The notes below the pieces were generated by a model that saw nothing but the letters and a program-made list of their open reading frames with translations, had not been told where the DNA came from and did not search any database. From positions 1-56,905 of the forward strand of contig JAUSEK010000006.1 of NCBI GenBank assembly GCA_030650275.1: a DNA stretch of 56,905 nt, given 5' to 3'. Positions 17,007 to 24,880 of this stretch are shown piece after piece. The number at the start of each line of letters is the position of its first letter. The stretch's first letter is position 1. A program made the translations under genes and the position numbers. This DNA is from Candidatus Omnitrophota bacterium. Its GTDB lineage: Bacteria; Omnitrophota; Gorgyraeia; Zapsychrales; Fredricksoniimonadaceae.

Positions 17007-17415
17007 AACTCACCGTTTTTGATTGGCTCATGTGCTTGTTACGTATGTCCTCAAAATTGATGCCTTCCAGGGCATGGTTCACAGATGTCTGCACCTCCTG
17101 CCACATGGCATCCATCACATGCCCTTTAGTTTTGGGCACGGCTTCTGAAAAACCAAGACCGCCAAAATGCCTGACGATATCGCTCAATTTAACATCAGCG
17201 GGCTTTTTAAGCAAAACATAACCACCGTTTTTACCTCGGATGCTGTCCACATACCCTGACTCTTTCAAATCGATCAAAATGTGCACCAGAAATTTCATGG
17301 GGACCTTCTGACGCTTGGCGATCTTTTGGGCCTGCAAAGGTGTGGTGACCGGCCAATGCAAGGCCAGTTCCAGAATGGCGCGGCAGGCATAATCTATTTT
17401 AGCGGAGATCTTCAT
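16996..17415 (-). CDS. Rrf2-family transcriptional regulator
   Basis: A 139-residue winged-helix regulator. The N-terminal MKISAKIDYACRAILELAL and the central GYVDSIRGKNGGYVLLKKP wing are diagnostic. It lacks the three-Cys cluster region of IscR, so it is more like CymR, the repressor of cysteine and sulfur genes in Firmicutes. Its position as second gene of the sulfate operon, overlapping cysH, suggests it controls this operon in response to sulfur status, possibly through the site at 17667-17716. The start follows AAGGGG. The ligand is unknown. Confidence 0.9.
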   Translation of the reverse strand: MKISAKIDYACRAILELALHWPVTTPLQAQKIAKRQKVPMKFLVHILIDLKESGYVDSIRGKNGGYVLLKKPADVKLSDIVRHFGGLGFSEAVPKTKGHVMDAMWQEVQTSVNHALEGINFEDIRNKHMSQSKTVSYDI

Positions 17416-17426
17416 GGCTATTCCCC

Positions 17427-17666
17427 TTAAATTTCATAATCCGCCATAACACGCCCTATTTTAACATGCTCCCAGGCCCGTTCATGAAAATAATACAGGA
17501 CCAATTTCGTAAAAAGCTCCACGAATCCAATGGAAAGGGCGATGTGTAATTTATGCGTGATGAGCCAGGAGATCAGGATGGTATCCATGGTCCCGGTCAT
17601 GCGCCAGGAAGCGGCTTTGGCCATGCTTCGCCATTTCTTGTCTCTGACGATAAGGTTATTTTTCAT
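17427..17666 (-). CDS. DUF2061 membrane protein
   Basis: A 79-residue protein of the DUF2061 family, which is frequently linked to sulfate assimilation genes. The typical beginning KKWRSMAKAASWRMTGTMDT is followed by two hydrophobic segments (ILISWLITHKLHIALSIG and the LFTKLVLYYFHERAW block). It is the first gene of the Rrf2-cysH-cysD-cysN unit. The molecular function of the family is not established. Confidence 0.85.
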   Translation of the reverse strand: MKNNLIVRDKKWRSMAKAASWRMTGTMDTILISWLITHKLHIALSIGFVELFTKLVLYYFHERAWEHVKIGRVMADYEI

Positions 17667-17716
17667 ATAAACCCCCGGAAACTTTTTTAATCATTACTAA
17701 GTTAATCATGTAAGTA
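17667..17716. promoter_or_regulatory. Candidate operator for the sulfur operon
   Basis: The AT-rich region between promoter and first gene contains AATCAT twice (AATCATTACTAAGTTAATCAT on the plus strand, best viewed as AATCAT-N9-AATCAT) and a TAAGTAAGTA run. Repeated half-sites just downstream of the -10 box fit a repressor site, and the second gene encodes an Rrf2 regulator. The specific recognition sequence is not known. Confidence 0.3.
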
Positions 17717-17744
17717 AGTATATACGATAAAAAAATTTTGTCAA
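17717..17744 (-). promoter_or_regulatory. Promoter of the sulfate assimilation operon
   Basis: On the minus strand TTGACA (17739-17744) and TATACT (17717-17722) are separated by 16 bases of AT-rich sequence. The -35 box overlaps the last bases of mutY. Transcription would start near 17710 and run through DUF2061, Rrf2, cysH, cysD and cysN. Confidence 0.65.
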
Positions 17745-18808
17745 CTATTTTTTGACATCAGCTTCTCTATCACCTTGACCGTGCCTGAAGGCATGGGGTA
17801 TTGAACAAAATCGCGGGACAAAACCCACCGATGGGTCTGATCAGTTCCGGGTAAAGATGCTGTTTCAGCCGCCCATACGGACAATTTCACCCGGAAGGTC
17901 GTATAAAAATGCCGCACGTCAAAAAGATGCCGGGCATCTACAATTTTAATTCCCAACTCCTCTTGTATTTCCCGGCTAAGGGCTTCCCGCGCGCTCTCCC
18001 CTTTTTCCAACTTACCCCCGGGGAATTCCCACAAGTCTGCGAGCAGTCCTTTGGACGGCCGTTTCTGGATAAAAAATTTGCCCTTGTGACGAATGACCGC
18101 GATCACCGTTTCAATGTCCTTGATGATCTTTTGTTTTGGCTTGGGGATGATCTCCTGTTTGCCTTTGGTATAAGCTGAGCAATACGGGCGCACCGGACAT
18201 AAAAGACACAAGGGCTCTTTGGACCGGCACACCAAGGCGCCCAATTCCATCAGCGCCTGGTTAAAATCACCGACACCCTTGCGGGGCAAAACTTTTTCTA
18301 AGAACGCGGTAACTTTTTTATCCTGTTGCGTGTCCGCCTCACCGGGCAAAGCCAAAAGCCGCATCACTACCCGGCGGACATTGGCATCAATGATGGGCAG
18401 GCGCGCGTCATAGGCAATGCTTAAAACCGACCCGGTCGTATACGGACCGAACCCGGGCAAGGAACGCACCACGACAGGGTCAGCCGGCAGCTTCCCTCCA
18501 TGATCGTCCACGACAAGCCCTGCCGCCTTATGGAAATTCTTGGCCCGCGCGTAATATCCAAGCCCCTGCCACGCTTTCAGGACATCGTGGATGTCGGCCC
18601 GGGCCAGATCAAATACGGTCGGAAAGGTCTTCAGCCAGCGTTCATAATAGGGAATAACGGCATTGACCGTGGTCTGCTGGAGCATGATCTCGGAAGCCCA
18701 GATGTGATAAGGGTCACGGCTATCGCGCCACGGCAGGGAGCGCTGGTGTTTCTGATACCAGCGCGTCAAATCACGGGCAAATATTTTCCCACTGTCGGTT
18801 TTAAGCAT
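17741..18808 (-). CDS. mutY: A/G-specific adenine DNA glycosylase
   Basis: Removes adenine mispaired with 8-oxoguanine. The 355-residue protein has the helix-hairpin-helix region LPGFGPYTTGSVLSIAYD with the catalytic Asp in the following IIDANVRRV, the iron-sulfur loop C-X6-C-X2-C-X5-C (in CRSKEPLCLLCPVRPYC) and a C-terminal NUDIX-like 8-oxoG recognition domain (FPGGKLEKGESAREALSRE). The start is placed at the ATG that overlaps the end of the chelatase gene; a TTG six codons upstream is the alternative. Confidence 0.95.
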   Translation of the reverse strand: MLKTDSGKIFARDLTRWYQKHQRSLPWRDSRDPYHIWASEIMLQQTTVNAVIPYYERWLKTFPTVFDLARADIHDVLKAWQGLGYYARAKNFHKAAGLVVDDHGGKLPADPVVVRSLPGFGPYTTGSVLSIAYDARLPIIDANVRRVVMRLLALPGEADTQQDKKVTAFLEKVLPRKGVGDFNQALMELGALVCRSKEPLCLLCPVRPYCSAYTKGKQEIIPKPKQKIIKDIETVIAVIRHKGKFFIQKRPSKGLLADLWEFPGGKLEKGESAREALSREIQEELGIKIVDARHLFDVRHFYTTFRVKLSVWAAETASLPGTDQTHRWVLSRDFVQYPMPSGTVKVIEKLMSKNS

Positions 18809-19160
18809 GGTTGATGAGGTCTGCAAAAAGGTCGGCGATCACGGGATGCTGACCAACGGGGGTTATGATCAAAAAACGCACGCGCGGGTATTTGTTTTCA
18901 GCTTCATGGACAAGGACGGGGATGTCCGTATCCACATGCCGGCCGGAATTGAGAAAATTTAATAAAACAGTGACCTGATCCGCTCCCTTGTTGACACAAA
19001 TGTCTATGCCTTCCGGGATACTTGGGGATTCCAGTTCCAGAAAAGCAAATTCAAAAATATCCGTTTTGACGCGTTTTCTTAAGGTCTCAACGAGCGCGGA
19101 CACCTCTTGTTTTGTCTTCGCCGAGCGGCTGCCGTGGCTGACTAATAGGATCGCTTTCAT
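18801..19160 (-). CDS. CbiX/SirB-type sirohydrochlorin chelatase
   Basis: A small single-domain chelatase of 119 residues that inserts metal (Fe for siroheme, Co for cobalamin) into sirohydrochlorin. The N-terminal LLVSHGSRSA motif with the catalytic His and the FLNSGRHVDTDIP block are typical of the small CbiX/SirB type. Since the window encodes a siroheme-dependent reductase, iron insertion for siroheme is a reasonable inference; no other cobalamin genes are present. It overlaps mutY by eight bases. Confidence 0.85.
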   Translation of the reverse strand: MKAILLVSHGSRSAKTKQEVSALVETLRKRVKTDIFEFAFLELESPSIPEGIDICVNKGADQVTVLLNFLNSGRHVDTDIPVLVHEAENKYPRVRFLIITPVGQHPVIADLFADLINHA

Positions 19161-19168
19161 AACATTAT

Positions 19169-19196
19169 GTACGGGCGACCCGGCGGGTCGCCCCTA
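19169..19196. repeat. Family B palindrome after NAD kinase
   Basis: GTACGGGCGACCCG and CGGGTCGCCCCTAC form a palindrome in which a single-base difference interrupts the outer arm. The NAD kinase stop TAG shares its last base with the start of the repeat. Confidence 0.7.
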
Positions 19197-20060
19197 CTAT
19201 TTCCAAATTACCTTTAACGGATGCGACGAACGGCTGACCTTAAGTGTTGAACCGAAAACGAACGGCAGACAAATATGAGAACCGTCCACGTATACCACCC
19301 CTTCACGCATCAAGGAGGTGATCCTGATATTTTCCCGGTCGCGGATAATCCCGCCTTTCAAATGGTATCCGGATCCGCGTCCGTGATACAGCTCACGCGG
19401 CTTATATTGCAATTGCCTGCTTTGTGGCGGCAAAACGCGGCCTCCAGCCGAACGGATGGCACCGGTGGAACCGGCGGCCGTGGATATCCACACCCCCGAT
19501 GATCTCTGCTCCTCTTTTTGTCCCCGGAAATGCAAGGCATAACGGCTCATGGCCCCGGGGCTCTGATGGGAAACCAAAATGTCATTGAGGGCCGGATATT
19601 TCTTCTTCTGAACTTCGATCTGCATGCGCTCAAGGACCAGAACGCGTGAACGCCCGGCGATCCAACGCGCCAGAAGACCGGGAAAATTATGCGCCGTACC
19701 GGCGCAAAAACGCCCCACGCTCCAATACGGGTTAGAGTTGACCCCTAAAACGAATTGCCCCTTCAGGGCGCGCGCGGCTTCCAGGAACGTGCCGTCCCCG
19801 CCGACGGTGATGACCAGGCCGAACCCCGACGGGTCAAAGGCCTTGCCCCGGCAAAAACGCTCATAACGGACACCCCGCAGACGCAGGGCCTTTTCCACCC
19901 CGGCCAATGTCGCGTAATGCAGCTGGTGCGTGTCCAGAAAACGTTTGAGATCACGCGGGGCAAGAAGTTTCTTAAGCGTGGACGAACGTTTTTTGCCGGC
20001 CAAGAAATAATGGTCGTAACTGGTTTTCTTATAAAAGAGGAGGACTTTAGAATGGCTCAT
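19197..20060 (-). CDS. nadK: NAD kinase
   Basis: Phosphorylates NAD to NADP. The 287-residue protein has the GGDGT motif (VITVGGDGTFLEAAR), the following loop VNSNPYWSVGRFC, the LND acidic motif and the diagnostic GVWISTAAGSTGAIRSAGG. It resembles the shorter, plant/eukaryote-like members more than E. coli NadK in having an N-terminal extension and altered NPYWSVGRF. The gene follows the HAD phosphatase with a 4-base overlap. Confidence 0.88.
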   Translation of the reverse strand: MSHSKVLLFYKKTSYDHYFLAGKKRSSTLKKLLAPRDLKRFLDTHQLHYATLAGVEKALRLRGVRYERFCRGKAFDPSGFGLVITVGGDGTFLEAARALKGQFVLGVNSNPYWSVGRFCAGTAHNFPGLLARWIAGRSRVLVLERMQIEVQKKKYPALNDILVSHQSPGAMSRYALHFRGQKEEQRSSGVWISTAAGSTGAIRSAGGRVLPPQSRQLQYKPRELYHGRGSGYHLKGGIIRDRENIRITSLMREGVVYVDGSHICLPFVFGSTLKVSRSSHPLKVIWK

Positions 20061-20713
20061 GGTCGTTGGAAATGGACTTTGGCCAGCATATCGCGGTATG
20101 AAGGAAAAATATGGTCAGCGCCGGATAAAAAAGACCCGGGTAAGGATGTTTCCAGCGCGAAACAGGTCAGGCCCGCGGCTTTCGCGGAACGTATGCCGAA
20201 AGGGGCGTTCTCCAGAACAACAGCGCGGGACTTTTGAACGTTCAAATGCCGTATGGCCTTCTCATAGGGTTCCGGATGAGGCTTTCCGTTATGCACATCG
20301 CTGCCGCAGACAACAACGTTGAACGCCTCCCACAGCTCCGGCGGCAGGAGTCTTTGGGCCTCATGCCTGGACGTGCCGGTCACAAGTCCCAGTAAAAAAC
20401 CTTGGCGCTTCAAACGCTTGAGCAAGGAACGGCTGCCGGGAATGAACCGGGACCTGAAAATCTCTTTAAACAATTCTTCTTTCTCCTTCAGGACCTGATG
20501 GCCAAGGTCATCGCTATGCTGACGGCCATGCTCAAAAAAGATCTCACGCACGCTGTCAATGCCCTTTTGGCCTTCACGCTTGTAAATGTCCTCGTGGCTG
20601 ACACGCACACCGTAACGGACGAACACCTCTTTCCACGCGCGATAATGATAACGCATGGTGTCGGTGATGACCCCGTCCATATCAAATATCAAGGACTCAA
20701 CTTTAAAAATCAC
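20057..20713 (-). CDS. HAD phosphatase, beta-phosphoglucomutase-like
   Basis: A 218-residue hydrolase of HAD subfamily IA. Motif I is FDMDGVITDT with the nucleophile Asp, the cap domain follows, motif II is VTGTSRH, the Lys of motif III is in NGKPHPEPY and motif IV is VVLENAPFGIRSAKAAG, with the DD/ED position read as EN. The start is the GTG at 20713; the open frame extends upstream into the histidine kinase gene. The substrate is unknown: sugar phosphate mutase or phosphatase are both possible. Confidence 0.82.
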   Translation of the reverse strand: MIFKVESLIFDMDGVITDTMRYHYRAWKEVFVRYGVRVSHEDIYKREGQKGIDSVREIFFEHGRQHSDDLGHQVLKEKEELFKEIFRSRFIPGSRSLLKRLKRQGFLLGLVTGTSRHEAQRLLPPELWEAFNVVVCGSDVHNGKPHPEPYEKAIRHLNVQKSRAVVLENAPFGIRSAKAAGLTCFALETSLPGSFLSGADHIFPSYRDMLAKVHFQRP

Positions 20714-20726
20714 GGATCCAATTATA

Positions 20727-21929
20727 TCACTTTGGAGGGTTATCAACAGGAAGAAAAACACGGAAGGTGGAACCGGACCCGATCCGGCTTTGCACCTCCA
20801 CCCTGCCTTTATGGGCATTGACAATGTGTTTAACGATGGAAAGCCCTAATCCCGTGCCTCCCAGATCGCTGGACCTGGCCTTGTCCACGCGGTAAAAACG
20901 CTCAAAAACGCGGGACAAATGTTCCGCAGGGATCCCGACACCGGTGTCCCTGACATCCACCCGCACAAGATCCCCCTCCAAACAGGCGTCAATGTCAATA
21001 CGCCCTCCCGCCGGGGTAAACTTGACCGCATTGTCCAGAAGGTTCAGGAAAACCTGCTCCAAACGTCCCTGGTCGGCATGGACCTTAGGCAGGTCACGGG
21101 GGATATTGAGGTGGACCGCGTGTTTATTTTGCTCAATGTATTTCTTTTGCATCAGGACCACGGCCTGCAAAAGGGCCTCGATGTCCACCGCCCCTAAGCT
21201 CATCTTGATCTCTTTGGACTCCAGCGAAGAAAGCACCAGAAGGTCGCTCACCAAATTCTCCAGCCGATGCGTCTGTTTGCCGATGATGTCCAGAAAACGC
21301 AGGGCATGATCGCGGTCATCCAAAGCGCCCTCTTTGAGCGTTTCCACGAACCCTTTGATGGACGTCAGCGGCGTTTTCAATTCATGGGATACGTTGGCCA
21401 CGAATTCACTGCGCAGGCGTTCGTATTTCTTCAATTCGGTGATGTCGTGAAAGACCGCAACAATGCTTGACAGCGCCCCCTGTTCATTGAGTACGGGAGA
21501 GATCTGCATGCTAAAGAACGTTTCCACCGGATGGAGGATGGTGATCTCCCTGCGCAGGGCTTTTTTGGAAGCCAGGGCCTCGCGCAAAAGATCATTGATG
21601 GAGGCGTTGCGGATGACTTCCCAATAATACCGGCCGTTGAACTCCTTGGAACGCATTTCAAGCATGTTATAAAAATTCGGGCTGATATGCACGACATGGC
21701 TGTCTGCGGAAATGATAATGACCCCCTCCACCATGCTCGAAAGGATGGCTTTCAACTGGTCCTTGTCAGCCGTGACCTGGCGGATCTTCTTCTGAAATTC
21801 CTCTTTGGACAAGGCATCGGTCATCAGACGAATGTCTTTAAGGCGGCGGGCATGAAAATAGCGGCTGATGGCAAAGGTGAGGACACCGGACACAACGGCA
21901 ACCAGAAGAACAAGCGCAATGGACAGCAT
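20727..21929 (-). CDS. PhoR-like sensor histidine kinase
   Basis: A 400-residue kinase with one N-terminal membrane helix (ALVLLVAVVSGVLTFAI), a PAS domain (residues about 55-165), HisKA dimerisation box with phospho-accepting His (FVANVSHELKTPLTSIKGF) and HATPase domain with N box NLLDNAVKFTP, DTGVGIP and GTGLGLSIVKH. The missing second membrane segment and periplasmic loop match PhoR, which senses through the Pst transporter. It overlaps the response regulator by one base. The phosphate role is inferred; no pst or phoU genes are in view. Confidence 0.9.
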   Translation of the reverse strand: MLSIALVLLVAVVSGVLTFAISRYFHARRLKDIRLMTDALSKEEFQKKIRQVTADKDQLKAILSSMVEGVIIISADSHVVHISPNFYNMLEMRSKEFNGRYYWEVIRNASINDLLREALASKKALRREITILHPVETFFSMQISPVLNEQGALSSIVAVFHDITELKKYERLRSEFVANVSHELKTPLTSIKGFVETLKEGALDDRDHALRFLDIIGKQTHRLENLVSDLLVLSSLESKEIKMSLGAVDIEALLQAVVLMQKKYIEQNKHAVHLNIPRDLPKVHADQGRLEQVFLNLLDNAVKFTPAGGRIDIDACLEGDLVRVDVRDTGVGIPAEHLSRVFERFYRVDKARSSDLGGTGLGLSIVKHIVNAHKGRVEVQSRIGSGSTFRVFLPVDNPPK

Positions 21930-22624
21930 TACTCAAAGTCCTTAAAACAATACCCGACACCACGCACGGTTTCAATGCAGTCCTTGCCGCGGCCCAGTTT
22001 CTTCCTTAAGCCGCGGATATGCACGTCCACCGCGCGGTCCACGATGAATTTCCCTTCTTTCCAGACATTGTCCAGCATCTGCTCGCGGGAATATACGCGC
22101 CCCGGCGAACGGGACAAAAATTCCAGGATATCGAATTCAATGGCCGTCAACGCTACGGCCTTGCCGGCATAAACAACCTTGTGTTTGGGGATGTCCAGGA
22201 CCAGGTCTCCGTATTGTCGGTCCGGGGACCCAACAGCCGTGGAAGATGAAAGGCCCCTGCGCAAGATCGCCTTGACGCGCGCTGTCAGGACTTTAGGACT
22301 GAAAGGTTTGGTGATATAGTCATCCGCTCCCATCTGCAGGCCGATGACCACATCGCTTTCTTCGCCTTTGGCAGTCAGCATGATGATGGGGATATTCTTG
22401 GTCTTATCCTCGTTCTTGAGCAAGCGGCAGATCTCCATACCGTCGGTCCCGGGCAGCATGAGGTCCAAAATGATCACATCCGGCTTGCGCTTGAGCGCGT
22501 GATCAAAAGCATCCCCGCCTTCGAACAGGGCGGAAACATCATACCCTTCCCGCTCCAGATTGTAACGGACCAGTTCGCTGATATCGCGGTCATCTTCAAC
22601 GATCAATATCTTTTTCTTGGCCAT
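21929..22624 (-). CDS. PhoB-like response regulator
   Basis: OmpR/PhoB-family transcription factor of 231 residues. Receiver domain: ILIVEDDRDISELVRYNL with acidic pocket, phospho-acceptor in VIILDLMLPGTDG, conserved Lys in YITKPFSP. C-terminal winged helix with LTAIEFDILEFLSRSPGRVYSRE and VDVHIRGLRKKLG. The start at MAKKKILIVEDD drops an unsupported 42-codon extension. Cognate partner of the kinase that directly follows. Confidence 0.93.
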   Translation of the reverse strand: MAKKKILIVEDDRDISELVRYNLEREGYDVSALFEGGDAFDHALKRKPDVIILDLMLPGTDGMEICRLLKNEDKTKNIPIIMLTAKGEESDVVIGLQMGADDYITKPFSPKVLTARVKAILRRGLSSSTAVGSPDRQYGDLVLDIPKHKVVYAGKAVALTAIEFDILEFLSRSPGRVYSREQMLDNVWKEGKFIVDRAVDVHIRGLRKKLGRGKDCIETVRGVGYCFKDFE

Positions 22625-22640
22625 GACGGTCTCACTGCCT

Positions 22641-23057
22641 CTAACAGACCTGACTACGGATGGATTTAAAAAATAATTTGTCCTTGGGATGGGTAAACAA
22701 TGCTTCCACATCATCGGGACGGACCCAGCGGACTTCAGGGTGATCGGCATGAACGGGCTTTAAACGTTCTTCATCGGTCGTGAATAAAAACATATGCAGG
22801 GTCTTTAATTCCTCCCTGTCCTCTTTAGACCCAAGGCCGATCCTGTAACGGCTGTAGGAACCAAGGTCCTTCACATAGGTCAAACGCCGGATGCCGCTTT
22901 CTTCCTCGATCTCCCGGACGGCCGCCTGCAATTTGGTCTCTGCGGGGTCAATATGGCCTTTGGGCAAAGACCAGGATGTGCCGCGCTGGTTGACGACGAG
23001 CACGCGGCCTTTTTTATTGACCACCACCCCGCCGGCAGATTCGGTTTTATAGGTCAT
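22641..23057 (-). CDS. NUDIX hydrolase
   Basis: A 138-residue hydrolase of nucleoside-diphosphate-linked substrates with a complete NUDIX box, GHIDPAETKLQAAVREIEEE followed by SGI. The N-terminal ESAGGVVVNKKGRVLVVNQ and the length suit the diadenosine polyphosphate or general house-cleaning type. The start is placed at MTYKTES; the upstream in-frame region overlaps the lipoprotein gene. The substrate cannot be told from sequence. Confidence 0.85.
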   Translation of the reverse strand: MTYKTESAGGVVVNKKGRVLVVNQRGTSWSLPKGHIDPAETKLQAAVREIEEESGIRRLTYVKDLGSYSRYRIGLGSKEDREELKTLHMFLFTTDEERLKPVHADHPEVRWVRPDDVEALFTHPKDKLFFKSIRSQVC

Positions 23058-23130
23058 ATCTGGATAATACCCGGCGACACGCAGGGAGCGTGGGGGTTTG
23101 AAGATGTTCGCGGATATCGGGAAAGGATAA

Positions 23131-23586
23131 TTAAGGCTCTTGTTCAGCCGCGCTGGGATTGGCAACTTCAGACGCTGAATTCAAATGCGCGGACAAAATT
23201 CTCCAGGTCTTCGGGCCTACCTTGCCGTCCGCTTTCAAACCATTCTGGGACTGGAAGGCCTCAATGGCTTTCTTGGTTCTTGGACCAAGATCGCCATCCA
23301 CCTTACCCGCATAAAAACCGGCATTTTTAAGGGCTTGCTGGATCTGTCTGGTGGTCGGTTTGCCGGAAGCGTCCGCGGCCATTTCACCGGCCGTATCTGT
23401 CGGGGCCATTTCGGCATTTTCAACGATCACAGGGACATCCGCGCCCATATCGCTTACGGAAATCACGTTCTCGGAAGCCACCCCGTTGAGCGCTTCCAGA
23501 GACGCGGAGTCATCTTTCTTCTTACCGCAACCCGCCAGGACCGATAACGTAAAGACCACCGCGACCAGCACAACAAATTTTTTCAT
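23131..23586 (-). CDS. Lipoprotein with peptidoglycan-binding domain
   Basis: A 151-residue protein with a lipoprotein signal (KKFVVLVAVVFTLSVLAGC, lipobox LAGC), a low-complexity acidic linker and a C-terminal PG_binding_1 domain (TTRQIQQALKNAGFYAGKVDG, then DLGPRTKKAIEAFQSQNGL and GKVGPKTW). Likely an outer or inner membrane anchor touching the cell wall. AAGGAAA precedes the chosen ATG; a longer frame is not supported. It has no hydrolase domain. Confidence 0.88.
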   Translation of the reverse strand: MKKFVVLVAVVFTLSVLAGCGKKKDDSASLEALNGVASENVISVSDMGADVPVIVENAEMAPTDTAGEMAADASGKPTTRQIQQALKNAGFYAGKVDGDLGPRTKKAIEAFQSQNGLKADGKVGPKTWRILSAHLNSASEVANPSAAEQEP

Positions 23587-23683
23587 ACCGTTTCCTTTTG
23601 ATTGATCTTGTTTAACAAAATTTTTACTGCTCAATCTTTATATTAACGCGAATTGTCCCGATGTCAATTTTTCTTAATAAAAA

Positions 23684-24880
23684 TTACTCAACATAATTCA
23701 GGTCTTTGCCGTGTGTTTCCGCCAGCCCCCTCAAAGCCAAGAACGCGATGGCAACGCAGAGGGCGGCCACCAGGAAGGCGCCCTGGATAATGCCGTATTG
23801 CGCTTTCAACGCCTGAAAGCACAGCGTCAAAGGGACCACGGAACCCCGCACAAAATTGGGCACCGTGGTGGCCACGGTTGAACGGATATTGGTGCCGAAC
23901 TGCTCGGCGGCAATGGTGACGAACACCGCCCAATAGCCGCTGGCAAAACCAAGCGCCAGACAAACCGCGTAAAAAGTAACAAGATCCGGCGCCCGATTGA
24001 AAAGATAGATGAGCATGAATAGGGCATTCAGGCCCATAAAAACAGCCACCACCTTCTTGCGGCTTTGGAAGACCTGTGACAATGAGCCGCTGACAAAACC
24101 GCCCAGGGCCAAACCGATATAGGAGAACATGACCGCTTGACCGGCACTGGGGGCCTGGACCATTCCCAAGGCCTTGCCGAATTCCGGGGAAAAAGTGATG
24201 AGAATGCCGATGACGAACCACAACGGCAGGCCGATCAAAATGCAGCGCAGGTATTTGAGAATACTCTCGGGCGAACGAAAAATGAGCGCGAATGTTCCCC
24301 GCCGGATATTCTGTCCCTTGACCTTCGTGAACATGCCGGAATCCTTTGCCTTGATGCGCAAAAGCAAAAGCCCGAAACCCATGACCCCGCCGATGATGTA
24401 GGCGGTGCGCCAGTCAAAAACATCGCCGATGAGCGCGGCCACAATGGCCCCCAAAATACCGACGGTGGCCACGATCATGGTGCCATAACCACGGCTTTCT
24501 TTGGGCATGGCCTCGCTGACCAGGGTGATGCCCGCGCCCAATTCTCCGGCCAAACCGATCCCGGCGACCAGCCGCAAAACAGCATACGCAGGCACGGATT
24601 GGACGAAAGCATTGGCAATATTGGCGATGGAATAAAGGAAAATGGAGCCCAAAAGCACGGACAGACGCCCGTGTTTATCACCCAGCACTCCCCATAAGAT
24701 GCCCCCCAGCAGCATCCCTCCCATCTGCATATTCAAAAGAAGAACGCCCTGGGACAAGAGTTCGGTGTCCGGCACGCCGATGGCCTGCAAACTCTTGACG
24801 CGGACAATGCTAAAAAGGATGAGATCGTAAATATCAACGAAATAACCGAGGGCGGCGATGAGGATGGAGGCCTTGATCAT
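23684..24880 (-). CDS. MFS transporter (sugar/metabolite:H+ symporter-like)
   Basis: A 398-residue transporter with about twelve hydrophobic segments. The loop 2-3 motif GDKHGRLSVLLGS and RLVAGIGLAGELGAGITLVSE are typical of the metabolite:H+ symporter branch of the major facilitator superfamily. The substrate is not predictable. It starts in an ATGA overlap with the upstream CorC-like gene, so the two are translationally coupled. The upstream 46-codon extension of the frame overlaps that gene and is rejected. Confidence 0.88.
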   Translation of the reverse strand: MIKASILIAALGYFVDIYDLILFSIVRVKSLQAIGVPDTELLSQGVLLLNMQMGGMLLGGILWGVLGDKHGRLSVLLGSIFLYSIANIANAFVQSVPAYAVLRLVAGIGLAGELGAGITLVSEAMPKESRGYGTMIVATVGILGAIVAALIGDVFDWRTAYIIGGVMGFGLLLLRIKAKDSGMFTKVKGQNIRRGTFALIFRSPESILKYLRCILIGLPLWFVIGILITFSPEFGKALGMVQAPSAGQAVMFSYIGLALGGFVSGSLSQVFQSRKKVVAVFMGLNALFMLIYLFNRAPDLVTFYAVCLALGFASGYWAVFVTIAAEQFGTNIRSTVATTVPNFVRGSVVPLTLCFQALKAQYGIIQGAFLVAALCVAIAFLALRGLAETHGKDLNYVE

